A stretch of 64,000 nt of DNA, taken from contig NZ_FNEI01000007.1 in the NCBI RefSeq assembly GCF_900099975.1, forward strand, positions 62,001-126,000, given 5' to 3'. This document shows positions 57,470 through 64,000 of this stretch, one piece after another. A program made the translations under genes and the position numbers. The notes beneath the pieces are model-generated. The model worked only from the letters and a program-made list of their open reading frames with translations, was not told where the DNA came from and searched no databases. The DNA comes from Arthrobacter cupressi. GTDB taxonomy: Bacteria > Actinomycetota > Actinomycetes > Actinomycetales > Micrococcaceae. Positions within the stretch are counted from its first letter, which is position 1, and every line of letters begins with the position of its first letter.

Positions 57470-58666
57470 ATGGGCTCAACCCAATTGCCCACCCCCCGTA
57501 TCAACGGGACCGGACAGCACATCCCGGAAGGGATGGAGTCCGGCGACCCCGCAACGGGGATGGTCCAATTGCTCGGGCCGGACGGCACGCTCGGCACTGA
57601 TCCGGTGTTTTCGGATTACGCCAAGCGGCTGGAACCGGAGCAGCTCCGCGGTTTCTACGCGGACATGGCCAAGATCCGCCGCTTCGACCAGGAAGCCACC
57701 GCCCTGCAGCGGCAAGGCGAATTGGCCCTCTGGGTTCCCCTCACCGGTCAGGAAGCCGCGCAGATCGGCTCCGGCCGGGCCAGCCAGCCGCAGGACTACA
57801 TCTTTCCCACCTACCGGGAGCACGGTGTGGCCCTGACCCGGAATGTGGACCTCTCCGAACTGCTGAAGCTCTTCCGCGGCATCTCCAACGGCGGCTGGGA
57901 CCCCAAGGAGAACAACTTCCACCTCTACACCCTGGTGCTCGCCGCGCAGACGCTGCATTCGGTGGGCTACGCCATGGGCATCCAGCGTGACCAGAAGCTC
58001 GCGGACTCCGCCGAATCCAATGAGCCCAAGGCCGCCGTGATCTCCTATTTCGGCGACGGCGCCAGCTCCGAAGGCGACGTCCACGAATCCATGGTGTTCG
58101 CCGCCTCCTACAACGCTCCCGTGGTGTTCTTCTGCCAGAACAACCACTGGGCCATTTCGGTCCCCACCGAAGTGCAGACCAAGATTCCGCTCTTCAACCG
58201 GGCCAAGGGCTACGGTTTCCCAGGCATCCGGGTGGACGGCAACGACGTCATTGCGGTCCACGCCGTCACCGAATGGGCCCTGGAGCACGCGCGCGAAGGT
58301 CGCGGCCCGGTGCTGATCGAAGCCCACACCTACCGCGTCGGTGCGCACACCACCGCCGATGACCCCACCAAGTACCGCCTGTCGGCCGAAGAGAACGAGT
58401 GGCGGAGCAAGGATCCCCTGGACCGGCTGGAAAAGTACCTCCGTGCGGAGGGCTTGGCCGACGACGCCTTCTTCGAGCAGGTCAAGCAGGACGGCGACGA
58501 ACTGGCCGCCTACGTCCGCAGCACCGCACTGGCCCTGCAGGCCCCCGACATCCACGATGCCTTCGCCGGCGTCTACGCCGAGGCGCACCCCTTGGTGGCC
58601 GAGGAGCAGGCGTGGTTCCGGGAGTACGAGTCAGGTTTCGAAAGCGAAGAGGAGGCCGGTCACTGA
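57470..58666 (+). CDS. bkdA: 2-oxoacid dehydrogenase E1 subunit alpha (likely branched-chain)
   Basis: A 398-residue TPP-dependent decarboxylase subunit. The TPP motif is GDGASSEGDVHESMVFAASYNAPVVFFCQNNHWAIS. IFPTYREHGVAL and AHTYRVGAHTTADDPTKYR hold active-site residues. Pyruvate or branched-chain 2-oxoacid may be the substrate. The branched-chain role is favoured by the order E1a-E1b-E2 and the Lrp-type dyads upstream. AGGAGA precedes the ATG. Stop TGA overlaps the E1 beta ATG. Confidence 0.83.
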   Translation: MGSTQLPTPRINGTGQHIPEGMESGDPATGMVQLLGPDGTLGTDPVFSDYAKRLEPEQLRGFYADMAKIRRFDQEATALQRQGELALWVPLTGQEAAQIGSGRASQPQDYIFPTYREHGVALTRNVDLSELLKLFRGISNGGWDPKENNFHLYTLVLAAQTLHSVGYAMGIQRDQKLADSAESNEPKAAVISYFGDGASSEGDVHESMVFAASYNAPVVFFCQNNHWAISVPTEVQTKIPLFNRAKGYGFPGIRVDGNDVIAVHAVTEWALEHAREGRGPVLIEAHTYRVGAHTTADDPTKYRLSAEENEWRSKDPLDRLEKYLRAEGLADDAFFEQVKQDGDELAAYVRSTALALQAPDIHDAFAGVYAEAHPLVAEEQAWFREYESGFESEEEAGH

Positions 58667-59646
58667 TGGCCACCATGACCGTAGCCAAGGCCATCAACGA
58701 AGGCCTCCGCGCAACCCTCAGCAACAACGCCAAGTCCCTGCTCATGGGCGAGGACATCGGCGCCCTGGGCGGCGTCTACCGCGTCACGGACGGGCTCCTT
58801 AAGGACTTCGGCCCGGACCGGGTGGTGGACAGCCCGCTCGCCGAATCCGGTATCGTCGGCACCGCGATCGGACTGGCCCTGCGAGGCTACCGCCCCATCT
58901 GCGAGATCCAGTTCGACGGTTTCGTCTTCCCGGCCTTCAACCAGATCACCACCCAGCTGGCTAAGATGCACTTCCGCAGCAGCGGCAGGCTCACGGTGCC
59001 GGTGGTCATCCGCATTCCCTACGGCGGCGGCATCGGTTCGATCGAGCACCACTCCGAATCCCCGGAGGCGCTCTTCGCCCACACCGCCGGCCTGCGGATC
59101 ATCACCCCGTCCAACGCCCACGACGCCTACTGGATGATCCAGCAGGCCGTGGAATGCACTGACCCCGTGATCTTTTTCGAACCCAAGCGCCGCTACTGGC
59201 TCAAGGGCGAGGTCGACACCGAGAACCCGGGCCCGGCGTCGGACCCGTTCAAGGCGCACGTCCTGCGCGAAGGCAGCGACGCCACGATCGTGGCGTACGG
59301 CCCCCTCGTACCCGTCGCGCTCGCCGCCGCCTCCGCGGCCGCGGAGGACGGGCACAGCATCGAGGTCATCGACCTGCGCTCGATCTCACCGATCGACTTC
59401 GACACCGTCGAGGCATCGGTGCGGAAGACCGGGCGCCTGATCGTGGCCCACGAGGCACCGACGTTCGGCGGCATCGGCGGCGAAATCGCGGCCCGGATCA
59501 GCGAACGCGCGTTCCTGCACCTCGAGGCGCCGGTCATCCGCGTGGGCGGCTTCCACATGCCCTATCCCGTGGCCAAGGTGGAGGAGGACTACTTGCCGGA
59601 CATCGACAAGATCCTCGAAGCCCTGGACCGTTCGCTGGCCTACTAG
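58666..59646 (+). CDS. bkdB: 2-oxoacid dehydrogenase E1 subunit beta
   Basis: A 326-residue E1 beta. Motifs: MGEDIGALGGVYRVTDGLLKDFG, SPLAESGIVGTAIGLALRGYRPICEIQFDGFVFPAFNQI and the YGGGIGSIEHHSESPEALF region with the catalytic histidines. It pairs with E1 alpha in an alpha2beta2 heterotetramer. ATG overlaps the stop of E1 alpha by one base (TGATG), with GGAGG nearby. Confidence 0.88.
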   Translation: MATMTVAKAINEGLRATLSNNAKSLLMGEDIGALGGVYRVTDGLLKDFGPDRVVDSPLAESGIVGTAIGLALRGYRPICEIQFDGFVFPAFNQITTQLAKMHFRSSGRLTVPVVIRIPYGGGIGSIEHHSESPEALFAHTAGLRIITPSNAHDAYWMIQQAVECTDPVIFFEPKRRYWLKGEVDTENPGPASDPFKAHVLREGSDATIVAYGPLVPVALAAASAAAEDGHSIEVIDLRSISPIDFDTVEASVRKTGRLIVAHEAPTFGGIGGEIAARISERAFLHLEAPVIRVGGFHMPYPVAKVEEDYLPDIDKILEALDRSLAY

Positions 59647-59702
59647 CCGCTCCTGCCTGCGCCGAGCCCCTGCGGGCCGCCTGCTGAAACGTAAGGACCG
59701 AA

Positions 59703-61244
59703 GTGACTGTTAAGAAATTCAACCTCCCGGATGTCGGCGAGGGCCTGACCGAGGCCGAGATCGTCTCGTGGAAGGTCAAGCCTGGCGATTCCGTGGCCAT
59801 CAACGATGTCATCTGCGAGATCGAAACGGCCAAGTCCCTCGTGGAACTGCCGTCGCCTTATGCCGGCACGGTGTCCGAGCTCCTCGTGGCCGAGGGCATC
59901 ACGGTGGAGGTCGGCACGCCAATCATCGGCATATCCGACGGAGCCGCCGAAGCCGCCGGCGGGGCGCCCGCCCCGGCGGCTCCCGCCGCCGTCGAGCCCT
60001 CAGCACCAGAAACCCCGATGTACGGCAAGCTGTCCCAGGACACCACCGACGCCGGTACCTCCGACTCCGGCCCGGCCGGCGGTCCGCTGGTCGGTTCCGG
60101 TCCGAAGGCCGACGCCGTCAGGCGCCGCCCGCGCCGGACCGCGCCCTCCGCTGCGGCTCCGTCAGCCCCTGCTCCGGCGCCCGTCCAGGCAGCACCGGCC
60201 CCGGCAGCAGCCCCTGCCCCGGTGAGGCCAACCCCCTCGGCAGCGGCTTCCGCCCAACCAGCCCCCGCGGCAGCGGCCGAAAACGGTGCGCAGGCCGCCG
60301 CCGGCCTCGGCGGCACCCTGGGTGCAACGGTCAGTGGCATTGTCAGCCGCGTGCTGGCGAAGCCACCGGTGCGCAAGATCGCCCGCGACCTCGGCATCGA
60401 CCTTGCCGACGTCACCGCAACCGGCGCCCGCGGCGAGGTGACCCGCGAGGACCTCGTCAGCTACCAGGCGCAGCGCGACGCCGAACTGGACCAGGCGGAC
60501 TCCTTCTGGGGCGCTTCCCGCAAGCCGCAGGAGCAACGCGTGGAGCGGATCCCCGTCAAGGGTGTCCGCAAGGCCACCGCCAAGGCCATGGTGGACTCCG
60601 CCTTCACCGCCCCGCACGTGAGCATCTTCGTGGACGTGGACGCCAGCCGCACCATGGAATTCGTCAAGCGGCTGAAGGCTTCCCGCGACTTCGAGGGCAT
60701 CAAGGTGTCCCCGCTGCTGATCCTGGCCAAGGCCGTCATCTGGGCCGCTGCCCGCAACCCCAGTGTCAACGCCAGCTGGGTGGAGGACGCGGACGGCAAG
60801 GGCGGTGCCGAAATCCAGGTCAAGCACTTCATGAACCTCGGCATCGCGGCCGCCACCCCGCGGGGGCTCATGGTGCCGAACATCAAAGACGCCCAGGACC
60901 TCTCCCTCAAGGAACTTGCCCTGGCCCTGAACGAGCTCGCCACAACGGCTCGCGCCGGCAAGACCCAGCCCGCGCAGATGCAGGGCGGCACCCTGACCAT
61001 CACCAACATCGGCGCCCTGGGCATCGACACCGGTACGCCTATCATCAACCCCGGCGAGGTGGCGATCGTCGCCTTCGGCACCATCAAGCAGAAGCCCTGG
61101 GTGCTCGATGGCGAGGTCATTCCGCGCTGGATCACCACCCTGGGCGGGTCCTTCGACCACCGCGTGGTGGACGGCGACCTGTCCGCCCGCTTCATGGCCG
61201 ACGTCGCCGCCATCCTCGAGGAGCCCGCGCTGCTGCTGGACTAG
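59703..61244 (+). CDS. bkdC: dihydrolipoamide acyltransferase E2 of the 2-oxoacid dehydrogenase
   Basis: A 513-residue acyltransferase. The single N-terminal lipoyl domain has the lipoyl lysine in [15 protein letters not shown] (about residue 44). A long Ala/Pro-rich linker (residues 90-200) leads to the E3/E1-binding domain ([32 protein letters not shown]). The C-terminal catalytic domain ends with [18 protein letters not shown] start at 59703 with AAGGAC upstream. The E3 gene is not in the window. Confidence 0.9.
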   Translation: MTVKKFNLPDVGEGLTEAEIVSWKVKPGDSVAINDVICEIETAKSLVELPSPYAGTVSELLVAEGITVEVGTPIIGISDGAAEAAGGAPAPAAPAAVEPSAPETPMYGKLSQDTTDAGTSDSGPAGGPLVGSGPKADAVRRRPRRTAPSAAAPSAPAPAPVQAAPAPAAAPAPVRPTPSAAASAQPAPAAAAENGAQAAAGLGGTLGATVSGIVSRVLAKPPVRKIARDLGIDLADVTATGARGEVTREDLVSYQAQRDAELDQADSFWGASRKPQEQRVERIPVKGVRKATAKAMVDSAFTAPHVSIFVDVDASRTMEFVKRLKASRDFEGIKVSPLLILAKAVIWAAARNPSVNASWVEDADGKGGAEIQVKHFMNLGIAAATPRGLMVPNIKDAQDLSLKELALALNELATTARAGKTQPAQMQGGTLTITNIGALGIDTGTPIINPGEVAIVAFGTIKQKPWVLDGEVIPRWITTLGGSFDHRVVDGDLSARFMADVAAILEEPALLLD

Positions 61245-61279
61245 CGGGGTCCCCGGGCCCCGGAGGGGCCTCAAACGGC

Positions 61280-61319
61280 AAAGAGCCCGACGGCGCCATC
61301 CGGCGCGGTCGGGCTCTTT
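61280..61319. terminator. bidirectional terminator after E2
   Basis: AAAGAGCCCGAC (61280-61291) and GTCGGGCTCTTT (61308-61319) form a 12-base stem flanked by A and T runs. It lies between two convergent genes and works for both directions. Confidence 0.85.
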
Positions 61320-61338
61320 CCGTTGTGCGTATCTCGGC

Positions 61339-61833
61339 TCAGTACACCGAGCTGGTGTAGGCGAGCTGGGCCAGCTGCTCTTCGCTCATGTTGCCGAGCA
61401 GGCCGATGGCCACCGCTCCGGCCAGCAGGCCAATGGCCAGCATCATCGCGGACCCCATGACCAGGGCGCGCCAGTCGGAGCGCAGCACGCTGCGGAGGGT
61501 TTCCGGCATCTCGAGCAGCGGCGAGATCAGGTTCGGGGCGCTGTCGGTGGTTCCGTCGGCGAGGATGGCTACGACGCGGTCGTTGCTGCGGTCGAGGCGC
61601 ATGGAGCTGATGTGGTTTCCGTGGCGGGCGAGGAGGATGTCGTGCCCGACGCGCTGGCGCGGCTGCAGAGTAAGCAAGTTAGGGTCCTGGAGGTCGTTTG
61701 TGGTGGGCGGCTCGCGCCTTCGGGTGCCTTCCTCAATTTTATCGGCGGGGTCCGCGCGGACCCGCCGGAAAGAGGGTGAGACCGCCCACCAGGCCGCGTG
61801 ATTCCCGTCAAGGGCGGCAGTGCGGCGCGTCAT
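61339..61833 (-). CDS. small membrane-anchored protein of unknown function
   Basis: About 164 residues from ATG 61833, with one hydrophobic helix near the C-terminus (ALVMGSAMMLAIGLLAGAVAIGLLG). The soluble part is charged (RVRADPADKIEEGTRRR, DILLARHGNHISSMRLDRSNDRVVAILADG). It shows no family that I know. The start is uncertain. It is followed by the USP terminator on the 5' side. Confidence 0.55.
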   Translation of the reverse strand: MTRRTAALDGNHAAWWAVSPSFRRVRADPADKIEEGTRRREPPTTNDLQDPNLLTLQPRQRVGHDILLARHGNHISSMRLDRSNDRVVAILADGTTDSAPNLISPLLEMPETLRSVLRSDWRALVMGSAMMLAIGLLAGAVAIGLLGNMSEEQLAQLAYTSSVY

Positions 61834-61891
61834 ACCCGGCGTGCTGACGGAGGATCCCTGCGTGACGAAATAAGCCGGCCGGCAACGAAAA

Positions 61892-61933
61892 AGCCGGCCG
61901 GTTCCTGGATTTTCACCAGGGAACCGGCCGGCT
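61892..61933 (-). terminator. rho-independent terminator after the stress protein gene
   Basis: The 14-base stem AGCCGGCCGGTTCC (61892-61905) pairs with GGAACCGGCCGGCT (61920-61933). On the minus strand it is followed by TTTTTCG, a proper U-tract. It ends the 62381-61953 transcript. Confidence 0.85.
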
Positions 61934-61952
61934 CCGTGCGCGGGGGCCTGCC

Positions 61953-62384
61953 TTAGGCGGGTTCGTCCGTCTTGGCGATGTAGACATCGCAGGGCGCGTT
62001 GTGCGCCACGGTGTTCGCCACGCTGCCCAGGATGCGGCCGAGGCCCTGCATGCGGCGGTTGCCCACCACGATCAGCTGCGCATCCACGCGCTCTGCTTCC
62101 TTGACCAGGGCTTCGCCGGCCTTGCCGCGGACGGCGCCGTAACTGGTCTGCAGTTGCTCCGATGCGAGTTCGCCCGCGATGGTGCGCGCAACCTTCTCCG
62201 CGGCATCCGCGTCGGAGAGAACCCACTTGTCGGCGCCGCTCTCCACGATTTCAACGCGGTCGCTCTCAAAAGCCGTGACGACGCGCAGTTCGGCCGCCAG
62301 GGCCGTCGCCAGCCGTTTGGCCGATTCAGCCGCCCGGCGGGCCGTCTGGCTGCCGTCGACACCGACGAGGACTACACCGCTCAT
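61953..62384 (-). CDS. universal stress protein (UspA family)
   Basis: A 143-residue USP. VVLVGVDGSQTARRAAE and VVGNRRMQGLGRILGSVANTVAHNAPCDVYIA are the family's ATP-binding parts. It is a close paralogue of the protein at 13968-14399. The ATG overlaps the TGA of the aminotransferase gene by four bases, so it is co-translated with that enzyme. A terminator follows. Confidence 0.9.
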   Translation of the reverse strand: MSGVVLVGVDGSQTARRAAESAKRLATALAAELRVVTAFESDRVEIVESGADKWVLSDADAAEKVARTIAGELASEQLQTSYGAVRGKAGEALVKEAERVDAQLIVVGNRRMQGLGRILGSVANTVAHNAPCDVYIAKTDEPA

Positions 62385-63691
62385 ACACCTGCTCCTTTGC
62401 TGGATCTGTTTTCAACTGCGTCCGCGAGTACTTTCGCGAGTCTCCGGACGCCTTCGGCAATAGTATCCGGAGGGACGGCGCTGAACGCCAAACGCAGCTT
62501 GTTGGACGGACCGTCCGACGGCGTGAAGGCCGCTCCCGGGATGAACACAACGCCGGCGTCGATCGCCTTCTGGAGCAGCGGGTAGGTGTCCACGCCCTCG
62601 GGCAGCGTCACCCAGACGAAGAAGCCGCCGTCGGGCCGTGTCCAGCTCAGGCCCGCGGGCATGTGCTCGTCCAAGGCGGCGAGCAGGGCCTCGCAGCGTT
62701 CCTGGTACAGCGCCCGGTACGTATCGATCTGGCCCCGCCAGTCGTAGTCACGCAGGTAGGCCGAGATGAGCATCTGGTTGAGCGTTGGCGGGCACAGGGT
62801 CACGGCTTCGGACGCCAGGTAGAAGCGCCGCTGCAGGTGTTCCGGAACGAGGGCCCAGCCGATCCGGAGCCCCGGGGCGAAGATCTTGGAGAAGGAACCC
62901 ATGTAGATCACGTCGTGGGCGTTGGCGGCCCGCATCGGGGCCAGCGGCCGGCCGTCGAATCGCAGCAGGCCGTAGGGGTTGTCCTCGAGCACCAGAATAT
63001 TCGATTTGCGGCATATATCGACGATGCGCTGGCGGCGCTCCTGCGCCAGGGTGATGCCCGAAGGGTTGTTGAAGTTGGGGATGGTGTAGAGGAACTTGAT
63101 GTTCTTGCCCTGCGCCTGAAGCTCCTGAATTCGGGCCTCAAGGATCTCCGGCACCAGGCCGTCGCCGTCCATGGACACGGTCTCCACCTGGACCTGGTAG
63201 GCCTCGAAGGTGTTCAAGGCGCCAACGTACGTGGGGTTTTCCACCAGGACCACATCCCCGGGATCGCAGAAGACCTTGGTGGCGACGTCCTGCGCGGACT
63301 GGGAGCCCGCCGTGATAACGACATTTTCCGGCCGGGCGTCGGTGATGCCTTCGGCTGCCATGATCTCGCAGACCTGGGCGCGCAGTTCCGCCGTGCCCTG
63401 GCCGCCGCCGTACTGCAGGGCGGCCATGCCTTCTTCGGCGATGATCCGCGCCGCGGTCTGGCCCAGCTTTTCCAGCGGGAGGGACTGCAGGTAGGGGTTT
63501 CCGCCGGCAAGGGACACGAGGCCCGGCCGCATGGAGATGTCGAAGACATCCCGCACGGCTGACTGCTTGATGTTGGCGGCGCGCTCCGAGAAGAGTTCCT
63601 CGTGGCGGTGGGCGGCGGTTGCAGCCCTCTCGATGGCATCGATCGCTTCGGCGGGCAGCTCCGGCCCGGCGTCCAGTGTTTCGTGGGTCAC
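62381..63691 (-). CDS. PLP-dependent aminotransferase (2-aminoadipate/aromatic type)
   Basis: A 436-residue fold-type I aminotransferase of the MocR/LysN-like group without the HTH. Features: FDISMRPGLVSLAGGNPYLQSLPLE, GSQSAQDVATKVFCDPGDVVLVENPTY, PNFNNPSGITLAQERR and the PLP lysine in MGSFSKIFAPGLRIGW. The GTG start at 63691 lacks a close ribosome site; TATCCT lies a few bases upstream, so the message may be leaderless. Two palindromes lie upstream. Coupled to the USP gene. Confidence 0.85.
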   Translation of the reverse strand: MTHETLDAGPELPAEAIDAIERAATAAHRHEELFSERAANIKQSAVRDVFDISMRPGLVSLAGGNPYLQSLPLEKLGQTAARIIAEEGMAALQYGGGQGTAELRAQVCEIMAAEGITDARPENVVITAGSQSAQDVATKVFCDPGDVVLVENPTYVGALNTFEAYQVQVETVSMDGDGLVPEILEARIQELQAQGKNIKFLYTIPNFNNPSGITLAQERRQRIVDICRKSNILVLEDNPYGLLRFDGRPLAPMRAANAHDVIYMGSFSKIFAPGLRIGWALVPEHLQRRFYLASEAVTLCPPTLNQMLISAYLRDYDWRGQIDTYRALYQERCEALLAALDEHMPAGLSWTRPDGGFFVWVTLPEGVDTYPLLQKAIDAGVVFIPGAAFTPSDGPSNKLRLAFSAVPPDTIAEGVRRLAKVLADAVENRSSKGAGV

Positions 63692-63714
63692 AGTGAAAAG
63701 GATACTCCCCAGAG

Positions 63715-63746
63715 TTGCCAATTGGGCAACAGTTGTTTTCGAAAAC
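63715..63746. promoter_or_regulatory. two palindromes upstream of the aminotransferase
   Basis: TTGCC-N5-GGCAA (63715-63729) and the perfect palindrome GTTTTCGAAAAC (63735-63746) lie 24 and 44 bases before the GTG. They are possible operator sites in its promoter. Confidence 0.5.
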
Positions 63747-63762
63747 GCTCCGCGGCCGCTCA

Positions 63763-63819
63763 CGAACTGGCAGTAGATGCCCTCTGCAGGGTCCTCAAAG
63801 GGCATCTGCTGCCAGTTCG
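63763..63819. repeat. 57-bp palindromic element, type C
   Basis: The arms 63763-63783 (CGAACTGGCAG, then TAGATGCCCT) and 63799-63819 (AGGGCATCTG, then CTGCCAGTTCG) pair at 20 of 21 positions with a 15-base loop. It lies in intergenic DNA upstream of the aminotransferase. Confidence 0.75.
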
Positions 63820-64000
63820 CGCGGGCGGGGATTCGGAATGCCCGACGGCGGTGTGATTGTCGGTGCCCCGGCGTACCTTTGGCAGCAGCGGGGTTTGGAG
63901 AGGGCGTGAGGCAGATGGGGAGCAGGGTGGTGGGCTAGGTGAAACGGAGCGTGCAGTTCTGGCGGATAGGCCAGTTGAACGGCGATGAACTGTCGGCGCC
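63820..64000. other. window-end intergenic DNA, possible gene tail
   Basis: No convincing gene is seen. A minus-strand frame that is open from the window edge to a TAG at 63935 would encode a C-terminus ending FNWPIRQNCTLRFT. A competing plus-strand GTG frame begins at 63938. Both show similar GC at the third position, so neither is called. Confidence 0.3.

Noticed and set aside
63938-64000. Start of a plus-strand gene at GTG 63938
   Set aside because: Only 20 codons are visible, no ribosome site is convincing, and an opposing frame is equally plausible.

Overview
The window is high-GC DNA with GTG/TTG starts, strong purine-rich ribosome binding sites, many 1-4 base gene overlaps and actinobacterial gene families (13E12-type HNH endonuclease, MndD-type extradiol dioxygenase, DUF6226). 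This points to a soil actinobacterium of the Micrococcaceae, most likely Arthrobacter or a close relative such as Pseudarthrobacter or Paenarthrobacter. It looks like chromosome with a strong load of catabolic genes. No rRNA, tRNA or CRISPR array was found.

Layout. 1-305: a gene cut by the window edge. 644-8855: a minus-strand catabolic cluster with two MFS transporters, amidase, GntR regulator, hydantoin racemase-like protein, dihydropyrimidinase-type amidohydrolase and an arylmalonate decarboxylase/maleate isomerase-like protein. Palindromic GGGATCCC operators lie in front of both transporters. 9150-14399: ACT-domain membrane protein, MscL, alpha/beta hydrolase, VOC protein, PhzF, DapA-like aldolase and a universal stress protein. 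14433-21938: a carbohydrate ABC importer with a 2-hydroxyacid dehydrogenase, a DeoR/LacI hybrid regulator and a divergent DUF2264 protein, probably one glycan or uronide utilisation locus. 22154-26831: a duplicated-fold membrane protein, then 4-hydroxybenzoate uptake (PcaK-like), an IclR regulator and PobA.

26787-27876: a 1018-bp insert bounded by perfect 72-bp direct repeats of the pobA 3' end, carrying a small acidic protein and a membrane protein. 27998-34266: HNH endonuclease, ornithine cyclodeaminase with a divergent Lrp regulator, NmrA-like protein, phosphatase, a membrane protein and a truncated hydrolase. 34330-39649: MobA-type 3-hydroxybenzoate 4-hydroxylase, a DUF6226 gene between two palindromic elements, an IclR regulator and a FUSC transporter. 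39664-40654: YdeI-like and VOC genes.

40820-47281: a homoprotocatechuate meta-cleavage operon (FAH-RraA fusion, GntR, hpaE, hpaD, hpaH, hpaI) behind a clear promoter/operator. It has no separate hpaF isomerase gene. 47286-53675: a Trk/Ktr-type potassium transporter, small housekeeping genes and purB. 53878-55664: a WXG100-like protein coupled to a lipase-like hydrolase. 55703-61244: a holin-like protein, a HisC-type aminotransferase and a 2-oxoacid dehydrogenase operon (E1 alpha, E1 beta, E2) behind tandem ATTCC/GGAAT dyads. 61339-63691: a membrane protein, a universal stress protein and a PLP aminotransferase.

Working together, pobA and mobA feed 4- and 3-hydroxybenzoate into protocatechuate. 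The hpa operon carries homoprotocatechuate to pyruvate and succinic semialdehyde. The 644-8855 cluster probably imports and opens a cyclic amide or imide. Palindromic repeats of three kinds (about 104, 94 and 57 bp) are scattered between genes; two of the kinds share a loop sequence, suggesting a dispersed mobile repeat family.
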